Positions 1 through 6,760 of a DNA stretch of 28,719 bases are shown here, piece by piece. The first letter of the stretch is position 1; the number at the start of each line of letters is the position of its first letter. The stretch is taken from NCBI GenBank assembly GCA_044508625.1, contig JBIQHJ010000046.1:1-28719 (forward strand), given 5' to 3'. Origin of the DNA: Castellaniella sp044508625 (GTDB lineage: Bacteria > Pseudomonadota > Gammaproteobacteria > Burkholderiales > Burkholderiaceae_B). The notes below the pieces were generated by a model. The model did no database searches and was not told where the DNA came from. It worked only from the letters and a program-made list of their open reading frames with translations. Made by a program: the position numbers and the translations under genes.

Positions 1-1
1 G

Positions 2-508
2 ATCGAGAACCGCATCATCGAGGCCAAGAGCCGCGGCATCTACGAGGCCCCGGGCATGGCGCTGCTGCACGCGGCCTACGAGCGTCTGGTCACGGGCATC
101 CACAACGAGGACACCATCGAGCAGTACCGCATCAACGGCCTGCGCCTGGGGCGCCTGCTGTACCAGGGCCGCTGGTTCGATCCCCAGGCGATCATGCTGC
201 GCGAGACGGCCCAGCGCTGGGTCGCGCGCGCGATCACCGGCGAGGTCGTGCTCGAGCTGCGCCGCGGCAACGACTATTCGATCCTGGACACGCGCTCGCC
301 CAATCTCACCTACCAGCCCGAGCGCCTGACCATGGAAAAGGGCGAATCGATGTTCTCGCCGCGCGACCGCATCGGCCAGCTCACGATGCGCAATCTCGAC
401 ATCGTCGACACGCGCGACAAGCTTTTCACCTACGCCCGGGCGGGGCTGCTGTCGGTGTCCGGACAGTCCGCCATTCCGCAGATCGGCCGGGACGCGGATA
501 CGGAGTAA
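2..508 (+). CDS. argG: Argininosuccinate synthase, C-terminal part (5' truncated by window edge)
   Basis: Joins citrulline and aspartate, using ATP, to make argininosuccinate in the cytoplasm, the next-to-last step of arginine synthesis. The reading frame is open from the first bases of the window, so the gene starts upstream; about 168 C-terminal residues are present. I recognise the ArgG type found in E. coli (about 447 residues) from the stretches IENRIIEAKSRGIYEAPG, GRLLYQGRWFDPQA, LELRRGNDYSIL and RIGQLTMRNLDIVDTR. This C-terminal region forms the oligomerisation part of the enzyme, not the ATP-binding site, which is off-window. It ends at TAA 506-508 and is followed at once by a 16-bp GC palindrome. 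argF, which makes its citrulline substrate, lies 570 bp downstream on the same strand with a DUF3579 gene between them in opposite orientation. Confidence 0.97.
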   Translation: MENRIIEAKSRGIYEAPGMALLHAAYERLVTGIHNEDTIEQYRINGLRLGRLLYQGRWFDPQAIMLRETAQRWVARAITGEVVLELRRGNDYSILDTRSPNLTYQPERLTMEKGESMFSPRDRIGQLTMRNLDIVDTRDKLFTYARAGLLSVSGQSAIPQIGRDADTE

Positions 509-524
509 GCCGGCGCGCGCCGGC
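509..524. terminator. 16-bp perfect palindrome directly after argG stop
   Basis: GCCGGCGCGCGCCGGC begins on the base after the argG stop codon. As RNA it can fold into a six-pair stem with a four-base loop. No T-run follows, so it is not a canonical intrinsic terminator; it may stabilise the 3' end or aid Rho-dependent ending. Confidence 0.3.
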
Positions 525-535
525 GGGCCTGGGGC

Positions 536-625
536 TCGCCTGCGCCGCCTCGGGACCCCGCCGGGTCCGGCCCGCCCCGGGATTCGCCGGCAGCCGTCCC
601 TTGTGGAATTCGCCTGCGCCGCCTC
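536..625. repeat. Pair of 16-bp direct repeats at the argG/DUF3579 junction
   Basis: TCGCCTGCGCCGCCTC occurs at 536-551 and again at 610-625; extended to 20 bases the copies differ at one position. The second copy covers the stop codon of the minus-strand DUF3579 gene. Both are GC-rich, so chance or local duplication are both possible. Confidence 0.6.
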
Positions 626-932
626 AGGATTCGACCGTGTCCGAGCCGCTCGTGTCGGTGGTCCTGAGGTGGTTGCTGCGCGCGAAATCGCAGACGAATT
701 TCCAGGCCAGGGGCTCGATCTGCCGCAGGCGGTGGTCGACCACCACGCAGCGCACGCCGTCGAGCACGCGCGGCATCACATAGGGCGAATAGCTGAGGGG
801 GCTGGGCGCCGAGCCCTCGGGCCGGAACTGCGACATGACCCCCGCCAGCCGTTCGGCCCAGTCGCTGGGCCTGAACCGCTGGCCCTCCAGAGTGACGCCG
901 TGGATGATGAGATGCTGGATGGGGTCGGTCAT
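624..932 (-). CDS. DUF3579 family protein of unknown function
   Basis: A 102-residue soluble protein without signal peptide or membrane segment. Recognised as the DUF3579 family (established as a small, mostly betaproteobacterial family) from MTDPIQHLIIHGVTLEG at the N-terminus, followed by FRPSDWAERLAG, YSPYVMPRVLDGVRCVVVDHRL and LAWKFVCDFARSN. The start ATG at 932 gives the family's usual N-terminus; a much longer frame upstream on this strand is only antisense to argF. No strong ribosome site is visible. The gene is convergent with argG and divergent from argF. Members of this family are often found beside arg genes, which suggests, without proof, a link to arginine metabolism. No function is known to me. 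Confidence 0.85.
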   Translation of the reverse strand: MTDPIQHLIIHGVTLEGQRFRPSDWAERLAGVMSQFRPEGSAPSPLSYSPYVMPRVLDGVRCVVVDHRLRQIEPLAWKFVCDFARSNHLRTTDTSGSDTVES

Positions 933-984
933 GTCGATTCCGGGGGAGAAGCACGTCCTTTTTGAGGAGGTGGGTGGCTGCCTT

Positions 985-1010
985 CGCCGCGCATTGTCGC
1001 CGCGCATTGT
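985..1010. repeat. Perfect tandem 13-bp duplication in the DUF3579/argF divergent promoter region
   Basis: CGCCGCGCATTGT is repeated head to tail at 985-997 and 998-1010. It lies in the 144-bp gap between the divergent DUF3579 and argF starts. Its last bases form part of TACAAT (minus strand, 1011-1006), a 5/6 match to a -10 element that could serve DUF3579, though I see no good -35 for it. Confidence 0.75.
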
Positions 1011-1024
1011 ATCTGATTGGCATT

Positions 1025-1053
1025 TTGCGCGGGCCGGTTGCACACGGTAAGAT
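1025..1053 (+). promoter_or_regulatory. Candidate sigma70-type promoter of argF
   Basis: TTGCGC (1025-1030) and TAAGAT (1048-1053) are separated by 17 bp and precede the argF ATG (1077) by 23 bp. The -10 matches four of six consensus bases, the -35 three of six. The predicted transcript start is near 1060, leaving a leader of under 20 bases containing the weak ribosome site ACAGGG. I see no clear ArgR-type operator. Confidence 0.4.
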
Positions 1054-1076
1054 GTTCGTTTTAAACAGGGCTTCGT

Positions 1077-2018
1077 ATGTCTGCCATCACCACCCCCGGG
1101 CCATTGCGTCATTTTCTGCAGTTGCGGGATTTCTCTGAGTCCGAGATCCTCTACGTGCTGGACCGCGCCCGGATCATCAAGGACCGGTTCAAGCGCTACC
1201 TGCCGCATCGCACGCTGCATGACCGCAACCTCGCGATGGTGTTCGAGAAGGCCAGCACGCGCACGCGGGTGTCCTTCGAGGCGGGCATGTACCAGCTCGG
1301 CGGCTCGGTCATCCACCTGACCACCGAGGGCTCGCAGCTCGGCCGCGCCGAGCCCATCGAGGACACGGCGCGCGTGATCTCGCGCATGGTCGACCTGGTG
1401 ATGATCCGGACCTACGAGCAGACCCGGATCGAGCGCTTTGCGGCGCATTCGCGCGTGCCGGTGATCAACGGCCTGACCAACGAATTCCATCCCTGCCAGA
1501 TCCTGGCCGACATCCTGACCTTCGTCGAGCATCGCGGGCCGATCCGCGGCCGCACCATCGCCTGGATCGGCGACGCCAACAACATGGCCTACACCTGGCT
1601 GCAGGCGGCCGAGCTGCTGGGCTTCACCCTGCACGTCTCGGCGCCCGAGGGCTATCGCCTGGATCCGCGCCGCGTGGGCGCGCAGCCGCCCACGATCCTG
1701 CGCGAGTTCGACGATCCGCTCGAGGCGTGTCGCGGTGCCGATCTCGTGACCACCGACGTCTGGACCAGCATGGGCTACGAATCCGAGAACGAGGCGCGCC
1801 GCCTGGCCTTCGCCGACTGGTGCGTGGACGGGCGCATGATGGCCGCCGCGCATCCGGACGCGGTCTTCATGCATTGCCTGCCGGCCCATCGGGGCGAGGA
1901 GGTCGCGGGCGAGGTGATCGACGGCCCGCAGAGCGTGGTCTGGGACGAGGCGGAAAATCGCCTGCACGTCCAGAAGGCCCTGATGGAATTCCTGCTGCTG
2001 GGGCGCCGCGAGGACTGA
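1077..2018 (+). CDS. argF: Ornithine carbamoyltransferase
   Basis: Transfers the carbamoyl group of carbamoyl phosphate to ornithine, giving citrulline for ArgG; cytoplasmic trimer. The 313-residue length is normal for the family. Carbamoyl-phosphate motif STRTR is at residues 60-64, HPCQ at 138-141, the GDANN turn at 165-169, the ornithine-binding DVWTSMG segment at 227-233 and the catalytic HCLPAHRGEEV loop at 266-276. All expected active-site residues are present. ATG 1077 is chosen because it gives the normal N-terminus and is preceded by a plausible promoter. Downstream there are 116 bp with a duplicated 22-bp GC element, then a bidirectional terminator shared with convergent rpsT. The aspartate carbamoyltransferase alternative is excluded by the HCLP and SMG motifs. 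Confidence 0.98.
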   Translation: MSAITTPGPLRHFLQLRDFSESEILYVLDRARIIKDRFKRYLPHRTLHDRNLAMVFEKASTRTRVSFEAGMYQLGGSVIHLTTEGSQLGRAEPIEDTARVISRMVDLVMIRTYEQTRIERFAAHSRVPVINGLTNEFHPCQILADILTFVEHRGPIRGRTIAWIGDANNMAYTWLQAAELLGFTLHVSAPEGYRLDPRRVGAQPPTILREFDDPLEACRGADLVTTDVWTSMGYESENEARRLAFADWCVDGRMMAAAHPDAVFMHCLPAHRGEEVAGEVIDGPQSVVWDEAENRLHVQKALMEFLLLGRRED

Positions 2019-2020
2019 GG

Positions 2021-2105
2021 CCGCCGCGCGATCCGGCGCGCCCGGACGCGCAGTGTGCCGGCCGCGCCCCGCGTGGATCCAGCCCGCCGCGCGATCCGGT
2101 GCGCC
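2021..2105. repeat. Near-identical 22-bp direct repeats downstream of argF
   Basis: The 16-base core CCGCCGCGCGATCCGG lies at 2021-2036 and 2084-2099; extended to 22 bases (2021-2042 and 2084-2105) the copies differ at one position. They occupy the untranslated stretch between the argF stop and the terminator, with a 63-bp offset. Confidence 0.7.
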
Positions 2106-2134
2106 GCCCATCCGCTGTACCGCCCGGGCACGGC

Positions 2135-2159
2135 AAAAAGGGCGCCAGGGCGCCCTTTT
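2135..2159. terminator. Bidirectional intrinsic terminator between argF and rpsT
   Basis: Stem GGGCGC (2140-2145), loop CAGG, stem GCGCCC (2150-2155), flanked by five A on the left and four T on the right. On either strand this reads as a GC stem followed by a U-tract. It is 31 bp past the rpsT stop on minus and about 120 bp past the argF stop on plus. Confidence 0.85.
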
Positions 2160-2190
2160 CGATACTGCCGGTCAAGCGATCGGCCCGGTG

Positions 2191-2454
2191 TCAGGCCAGC
2201 GCCTTGATGGCGGCCGAGAGGCGGCTCTTGTGGCGGGCGGCCTTGTTCTTGTGGATGATCTGCTTGTCGGCCACGCGGTCGATCACGCTGCTGGCCTTGC
2301 GGAAGACCTCGTTCGCGGCGGCCTGGTCGCCGGCCTCGATGGCCTGGCGCACGCGCTTGATCGCGGTGCGCAGCATCGAACGCATGCTGGAATTGTGTTT
2401 GTTGCGGGCAACGGCCTGGCGGGCGCGCTTGCGGGCTTGTGCTGAATTGGCCAT
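2191..2454 (-). CDS. rpsT: 30S ribosomal protein S20
   Basis: Small, very basic 87-residue protein that binds 16S rRNA during early assembly of the 30S subunit. The length equals the family norm. Typical features are the MANSAQARKRARQ start, the RNKHNSSMRSMLRTAIK segment and the helical C-terminus ending KSRLSAAIKALA. The longer frame upstream is antisense or overlaps murJ and is rejected; ATG 2454 gives the conserved N-terminus. The transcript probably starts near 2515 from its own promoter overlapping the end of murJ and ends at the terminator 2135-2159. It lies downstream of murJ on the same strand but appears to be a separate transcription unit. Confidence 0.97.
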   Translation of the reverse strand: MANSAQARKRARQAVARNKHNSSMRSMLRTAIKRVRQAIEAGDQAAANEVFRKASSVIDRVADKQIIHKNKAARHKSRLSAAIKALA

Positions 2455-2522
2455 GGAAATCTGTCGTCTTGAGTTTATGAACCGGGTGTGGCTTGCAAAT
2501 GCTAAACCAAGCAAAGACGATA

Positions 2523-2551
2523 AGTGTATATTAAGCCCGTTTTCGTGTAAA
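2523..2551 (-). promoter_or_regulatory. Candidate rpsT promoter overlapping the 3' end of murJ
   Basis: Read on the minus strand: -35 TTTACA (2551-2546), 17-bp spacer, -10 TACACT (2528-2523). The -35 matches five of six and the -10 four of six consensus bases. The -35 lies within the last codons of murJ, whose stop is 2533-2531. Predicted leader about 60 bases. Local sequence is much more AT-rich than the surroundings. Confidence 0.55.
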
Positions 2552-4087
2552 GTCCGCGGGCCGAAATCCGAATAAAAACAAGGCGCTGAAATAGGCGGCG
2601 ACGGCGGCGCACAGCACACCGGCCAGCCAGGCCGCGCGCAGGCCCGGCGTGGCCGCCAGCGCGATCCAGTCGAGGTGGCGATCGGCCGCGGCCAGCACCG
2701 CCGCCAGGGCCGCCAGGGCGGGCAGCAGGCGCAGGGCAAAGCCGCCCCAGCCCGGCAGCGGCGTGTACAGGCCCCGCCGGCGCAGCAGCAGGGCGAGGCT
2801 CAGAGCGTTGAGGCTCGCACCCAGCCCGATCGACAGGGCCAGCCCCGCGTGCGCCAGCCAGGGCACCAGGACGAGGTTCAGCGCCTGCGTGGCCACCAGC
2901 ACGGCGATTGCGATCCGCACCGGCGTGCGGATGTCCTGTTTCGCATAGAACCCCGGGGCGAGGATCTTGATCGCCAGCAGGCCCAGCAGCCCCACGGCGT
3001 ACGCCATCACCGCGAGCCGGGTCTGCGCCACGTCGGCGGCGCCGAAGGCGCCGTAGTTGAACAGGACCGCCACCAGGCCGTCGGACAGCAGGGCCAGCCC
3101 CAGCGCGGCCGGCAGGCCCAGCAGGAACACCAGGCGCAGGCCCCAGTCCAGCAGCGCGTTGTAGCGGTGCTGGTCGCCGCTGGCGTGCGCCGCCGACAGG
3201 CTGGGCAGCAGCACCGTGCCCAGGGCCACGCCCAGCAGGGCGGTGGGGAATTCCATGAGGCGGTCGGCGAAGGACAGCCAGGTGACGCTGCCGGGGGCGA
3301 GCCAGGTGGCGATGTTGGTGTTGATCAGCAGCGAGATCTGCGCGACCGAGACGCCGAGGATGGCCGGCAGCATCTGGCGCATGACGCGCCGCACGGTGGC
3401 GTCGCGCCAGGCGGCCCGCAGGCCCCCGCCGCAGCGCGGCAGCAGGCCCAGGCGCCCCAGGGCGGCCCACTGCACCGCGAGCTGCAGGATCCCGCCGATC
3501 ATCACGCCGACCGCCAGGGCGTAGATGGGCTGGGGGGTATGCGGGGCGAGCAGCAGGCTCGCGCCGATCATCGACAGATTGAGCAGCACCGGGGTGAAGG
3601 CCGGCACGGCGAAGCGGCTGTAGGTGTTGAGCACCCCCGAGGCGAAGGCCACCAGCGACATGCAGATGATGTAGGGGAACATCAGCCGGGTCATCCAGGT
3701 GGCCGCCCCGAACTCGCCGGCGCGCGCGGCGGTGCGCATCCCGCTGGCCATGGCGGTCACCACCCAGGGCGCGCCGATGACGCCGATCAGGGTGACCAGG
3801 GTGAGGACCGCCAGCAGGACGAGCGCCACGTGGTCGAGGAGGCGCCGCACGTCCTCGTGGTCGCCGCGCTTGCGGACCTCGCCCAGGATCGGCACGAAGG
3901 CCTGCGAGAACGCGCCCTCGGCGAACAGGCGCCGCAGCAGGTTGGGGATGCGGAAGGCGACCCAGAACGCGTCGGTGAGCGGCCCCGCGCCGTAGACACC
4001 GGCGATCAGGACGTCGCGCAGCAGCCCCGTGACGCGGGAAAAGAGGGTCAGGCCGCTGATGGTGGCGGCCGATCGCAGCAGGCTCAT
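2531..4087 (-). CDS. murJ: Lipid II flippase MurJ
   Basis: Inner-membrane MOP-superfamily protein that moves the peptidoglycan precursor lipid II from the cytoplasmic to the periplasmic face. 518 residues with many hydrophobic segments, compatible with the usual 14 membrane helices. The N-terminus MSLLRSAATISGLTLFSRVTG is diagnostic; Arg18, Arg24, Asp39 and Arg52 fall at the same positions as the functionally important residues of E. coli MurJ, and the mid-protein FADRLMEFP segment is conserved. The start ATG 4087 is 20 bp after the stop of the SDR gene; a longer frame that runs back to 4702 is antisense-like read-through of the SDR gene in another frame and is not used. Likely co-transcribed from adk through the SDR gene. 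Confidence 0.96.
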   Translation of the reverse strand: MSLLRSAATISGLTLFSRVTGLLRDVLIAGVYGAGPLTDAFWVAFRIPNLLRRLFAEGAFSQAFVPILGEVRKRGDHEDVRRLLDHVALVLLAVLTLVTLIGVIGAPWVVTAMASGMRTAARAGEFGAATWMTRLMFPYIICMSLVAFASGVLNTYSRFAVPAFTPVLLNLSMIGASLLLAPHTPQPIYALAVGVMIGGILQLAVQWAALGRLGLLPRCGGGLRAAWRDATVRRVMRQMLPAILGVSVAQISLLINTNIATWLAPGSVTWLSFADRLMEFPTALLGVALGTVLLPSLSAAHASGDQHRYNALLDWGLRLVFLLGLPAALGLALLSDGLVAVLFNYGAFGAADVAQTRLAVMAYAVGLLGLLAIKILAPGFYAKQDIRTPVRIAIAVLVATQALNLVLVPWLAHAGLALSIGLGASLNALSLALLLRRRGLYTPLPGWGGFALRLLPALAALAAVLAAADRHLDWIALAATPGLRAAWLAGVLCAAVAAYFSALFLFGFRPADFTRKRA

Positions 4088-4107
4088 CCGGCCGCGTCCG
4101 CCCGGGT

Positions 4108-4866
4108 TTATTTCGGCGCCATGCGGATGGCGCCGTCCAGGCGGATGGTCTCGCCGTTGAGCATCTCGTTGTCGAGGATGGCGCGCACGAGCTTGGCGTA
4201 GTCCTCGGGACGGCCGAGGCGCGAGGGGAAGGGGACGCTGGCGGCGAGCGAGTCCTGGACCTCTTGCGGCATGCCGAACAGCATGGGCGTGCCGAAGATG
4301 CCGGGGGCGATGGTCATGCAGCGGATGCCCAGGCGGGACAGGTCGCGGGCGATGGCCAGGGTCATGCCGACGATGCCCGCCTTGGAGGCGGAGTACGCCG
4401 CCTGGCCGATCTGGCCGTCGTAGGCGGCCACCGAGGCCGTGTTGATGATCACGCCGCGCTCGCCGGTGGGCTCGGGGGCGTTGCCGGCCATGGCCTGGGC
4501 CGCGAGGCGCGCCATGTTGAACGAGCCCACGAGGTTGATGTCGATCACCTTGCGGAAAAGATCCAGCGGGTGCGGGCCGGCCTTGCCGATGATGCGCGCG
4601 GCCGGGGCGATCCCGGCGCAGTTGACCAGGCCCGAGAGCGGGCCGAGCGCCAGCGCCGCATCGACCGTCGCCTGGGCGTCGGCCTCGGCGGTGACGTCGC
4701 AATGCACGTAGGTCTGGCCCAGCTCGCGCGCCAGGGCCTCGCCGGCCTCGTCCTGGACGTCGGCGAGCACCACGCGGGCGCCGTCGGCGGCGAGACTGCG
4801 CGCGGTGCCGGCGCCCAGTCCCGAGGCGCCGCCGGTGATGATGAATACCTTGCCCTGGATTTCCAT
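4108..4866 (-). CDS. Short-chain dehydrogenase, 3-hydroxyacyl-CoA dehydrogenase type II-like
   Basis: 252-residue NAD(P)-dependent Rossmann-fold oxidoreductase. Cofactor motif TGGASGLG is at residues 11-18, the NCAG strand at 82-85, and the catalytic triad is Ser145, Tyr158 and Lys162 (YSASK). The ending RLGRPEDYAKLVRAI...ETIRLDGAIRMAPK is typical of the HSD10/HADH2-like branch that oxidises 3-hydroxyacyl-CoA or 2-methyl-3-hydroxybutyryl-CoA; this substrate assignment is inference from similarity. ATG 4866 is preceded by a good ribosome site (GGAGG) and yields the canonical N-terminus. It sits 28 bp after adk and 20 bp before murJ on the same strand, so it probably shares their transcript, although no metabolic link to either is obvious. 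Another SDR specificity remains possible. Confidence 0.88.
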   Translation of the reverse strand: MEIQGKVFIITGGASGLGAGTARSLAADGARVVLADVQDEAGEALARELGQTYVHCDVTAEADAQATVDAALALGPLSGLVNCAGIAPAARIIGKAGPHPLDLFRKVIDINLVGSFNMARLAAQAMAGNAPEPTGERGVIINTASVAAYDGQIGQAAYSASKAGIVGMTLAIARDLSRLGIRCMTIAPGIFGTPMLFGMPQEVQDSLAASVPFPSRLGRPEDYAKLVRAILDNEMLNGETIRLDGAIRMAPK

Positions 4867-4894
4867 GGAGCCTCCGGTGTCGTGTGCCGCGGGC

Positions 4895-5551
4895 TCAGCC
4901 GCGCAGGATGTCGAGGATGCGCTTGCGGATCTCGTCGACCGCGCCCAGGCCCGAGACCTGGGCATAGCGCGGGGCGGCCGGGTCGCCGCTGCGCGCCCAG
5001 TTCGCATAATAGTCGACCAGGGGCCGCGTCTGCTCGCGATAGACCGCCAGGCGGTGCCTGACGGTTTCCTCGCGGTCGTCGTCGCGCTGGATCAGCGGCT
5101 CGCCGGTCTCGTCGTCCAGGCCCTCGCGCTTGGGCGGGTTGAACTTGATGTGGTAGGTGCGGCCGCTCGCGACGTGCACGCGGCGCCCGCTCATGCGCTC
5201 GATGATGTTTTCCTCGGGGACGGCGATCTCGATGACGTAGTCCAGGCGCACCGCCGCGTCCTTGAGGGCGTCGGCCTGCGGGATGGTGCGCGGGAAGCCG
5301 TCGAACAGGTAGCCGGCCGCGCAGTCGTCCTGGCGCAGGCGGTCGCGCACCAGGCCGATGATGATGTCGTCGGACACCAGCCCGCCGCTGTCCATGATCT
5401 TTTTGGCCTCGAGCCCCAGCGGCGTCTGCGCCTTGACGGCGGCGCGCAGCATGTCGCCGGTCGATATCTGGGGAATGCCGAAGGCCTCGGTGATGAAGGC
5501 GGCCTGGGTTCCCTTACCGGCGCCTGGGGGGCCGAGCAGAATCAAACGCAT
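4895..5551 (-). CDS. adk: Adenylate kinase
   Basis: Interconverts ATP + AMP and 2 ADP in the cytoplasm. 218 residues, the long bacterial form with a LID domain. P-loop GPPGAGKGT is at residues 7-15; the AMP-binding STGDMLRAAV segment, the FDGFPRTIPQA segment and the LID (GRRVHVASGRTYHIKFNPP) follow in order. The LID lacks the four-cysteine zinc site and is the Gram-negative type. ATG 5551 is preceded by the strong ribosome site GGGAGGA. The 43 bases upstream are AT-rich for this genome and carry CATAAT on minus (5599-5594), a 5/6 match to a -10 but without a good -35, so a gene-proximal promoter is possible. Confidence 0.98.
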   Translation of the reverse strand: MRLILLGPPGAGKGTQAAFITEAFGIPQISTGDMLRAAVKAQTPLGLEAKKIMDSGGLVSDDIIIGLVRDRLRQDDCAAGYLFDGFPRTIPQADALKDAAVRLDYVIEIAVPEENIIERMSGRRVHVASGRTYHIKFNPPKREGLDDETGEPLIQRDDDREETVRHRLAVYREQTRPLVDYYANWARSGDPAAPRYAQVSGLGAVDEIRKRILDILRG

Positions 5552-5594
5552 GGTTTCCTCCCGAAAAATCTGTTCTTTTGAAAAATGTTTTCGA

Positions 5595-5672
5595 TTATGC
5601 CGCAATGCAGCAACTCCTGCAGTGGCGGCTGCGGGGCTTCTTGAGGCGCATCATGTTTCGCGGCGCGCTCAT
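5595..5672 (-). CDS. Possible 25-residue basic small protein coupled to kdsB
   Basis: The start ATG (5672-5670) overlaps the kdsB stop in an ATGA, the same coupling used by other gene pairs here. The frame encodes MSAPRNMMRLKKPRSRHCRS followed by CCIAA, stopping at TAA 5597-5595, 43 bp before adk. It is strongly basic with three cysteines near the end. I do not recognise it. The overlap may be accidental, and no homology evidence is available. An in-frame second start (ATGATG) lies six codons in. Confidence 0.25.
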   Translation of the reverse strand: MSAPRNMMRLKKPRSRHCRSCCIAA

Positions 5673-6436
5673 GTGTGGCCGGCCGCAAAGAGGGCGCGCA
5701 CGCGCGCGAGGTCGGCGGCCGTGTCCACGCCCGCGGCCGGGTCCTCGACGCCGAGGCGCACGGCGATCCGGTAGCCGTTCTCGAGGGCGCGGAGCTGCTC
5801 GAGGGATTCGAAGCGCTCGAGCGCGCCCGCCGGCAGCGTGGGGAAGGCGCGCAGGAAGCCGGCGCGGTAGGCGTACAGCCCGATGTGACGCCAGGCCGGC
5901 AGCCTCGGCGCGAGGCACCGCGCGCCGCCGGCGAGGGCGTCGCGCGCCCAGGGGATCGGCGCGCGCGAGAAATACAGCGCGTGGCCGGCGGCGTCGCAGA
6001 CGACCTTGACCGCGTTCGGATCGAACAGCGCGTCCGCGTCGCGAATGGGGCTCGCGCAGGTGGCGATGGCCGTCTCGGGGCGCGCGGCCAGCAGGGCGGC
6101 GACGGCGTCGATGGCGGCGGGATCGATGAGGGGCTCGTCGCCCTGGACGTTGACCACGACGGCCGCGTCGTCCAGCCCCAGCGCGTGCACGACCTCGGAC
6201 AGGCGGTCGGTGCCCGTGGGATGGTCGGCGCGGGTCATCATGGCCTCGAAGCCCTCGCGGCGGGCCGCCTCGAGGATGTCCTCGTGGTCGGTGGCGACGA
6301 GGATGCGCTCGGCGCCCGAACGGGCGGCGCGCTGGGCGGTGCGCACCACCATGGGCTTGCCGCCCAGGTCGAGCAGGGGCTTGCCGGGCAGGCGCGTGGA
6401 GGCCGCCCGCGCGGGGATGACGGCGATGAAGCTCAT
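5669..6436 (-). CDS. kdsB: 3-deoxy-manno-octulosonate cytidylyltransferase (CMP-Kdo synthetase)
   Basis: Activates Kdo with CTP to CMP-Kdo, the donor for the inner core of lipopolysaccharide; cytoplasmic. 255 residues, normal length. The nucleotide-binding N-terminus IPARAASTRLPGKPL is at residues 7-21, DHPTGTDR at 71-78, VQGDEP at 97-102, and HIGLYAYR follows in the second half, all hallmarks of KdsB. ATG 6436 is the first plausible start. It is preceded by the Trm112-like gene (48-bp gap) and followed by a possible ATGA-coupled small ORF and adk. Grouping with lpxK and exbBD points to an envelope-assembly operon. Confidence 0.97.
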   Translation of the reverse strand: MSFIAVIPARAASTRLPGKPLLDLGGKPMVVRTAQRAARSGAERILVATDHEDILEAARREGFEAMMTRADHPTGTDRLSEVVHALGLDDAAVVVNVQGDEPLIDPAAIDAVAALLAARPETAIATCASPIRDADALFDPNAVKVVCDAAGHALYFSRAPIPWARDALAGGARCLAPRLPAWRHIGLYAYRAGFLRAFPTLPAGALERFESLEQLRALENGYRIAVRLGVEDPAAGVDTAADLARVRALFAAGHT

Positions 6437-6484
6437 GCCGGGCGTCCTGGGAGCGTTCGACGGGCCACGGGCGCGTTGCGGGCC

Positions 6485-6664
6485 CTAGCGGGCGGCGTCG
6501 GGTTCGAGCGTGCGTGCCTCGCTCTCGAGCATGACGGGCACGCCGTCGCGGATGGGGTACGCCAGCTTGTCGGCCGCGCAGACCAGTTCCTGGCGTTCGC
6601 GGTCGTGGCGCAAGGGGCCCTTGCACACCGGACAGACCAGGATTTGCAGCAGGCGATTCTCCAT
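6485..6664 (-). CDS. Trm112/YcaR-like zinc-ribbon protein
   Basis: A 59-residue protein with start ATG 6664 and stop TAG 6487-6485. Translation begins MENRLLQILVCPVCKGPLRH and contains LAYPIRDGVPVML, the hallmark of the Trm112/UPF0434 (YcaR) family. Cys11, Cys14 and Cys29 can contribute to a zinc site. In eukaryotes and archaea Trm112 is an activating partner of methyltransferases; the role of the bacterial protein is not well established. Its place between lpxK and kdsB matches the usual proteobacterial order lpxK-ycaR-kdsB, which strongly supports the call. The gap from lpxK is 96 bp, so it may also have its own promoter (TAAACT lies near 6700 on minus), but I see no convincing -35. Confidence 0.92.
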   Translation of the reverse strand: MENRLLQILVCPVCKGPLRHDRERQELVCAADKLAYPIRDGVPVMLESEARTLEPDAAR

Positions 6665-6760
6665 CGGGGGCTCCGGGGACAGGGGTGGGGAAACGCCTAG
6701 TTTAATGCGAGTCGGCGGCCTTGTGCCGCGGGCGTGTCCGGTGCCGCGCCCCGCGCCCGC

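Noticed and set aside
624..2111. 495-codon minus frame covering argF and DUF3579
   Set aside because: Only the final 102 codons match a known family (DUF3579); the rest is antisense to argF, so the start at 932 is used.
2515..2543. dif-like recombination site (GATAAGTGTATATTAAG)
   Set aside because: It resembles the dif core, but the central spacer is seven instead of six bases and the outer arm does not match. It is better explained as the rpsT promoter region.
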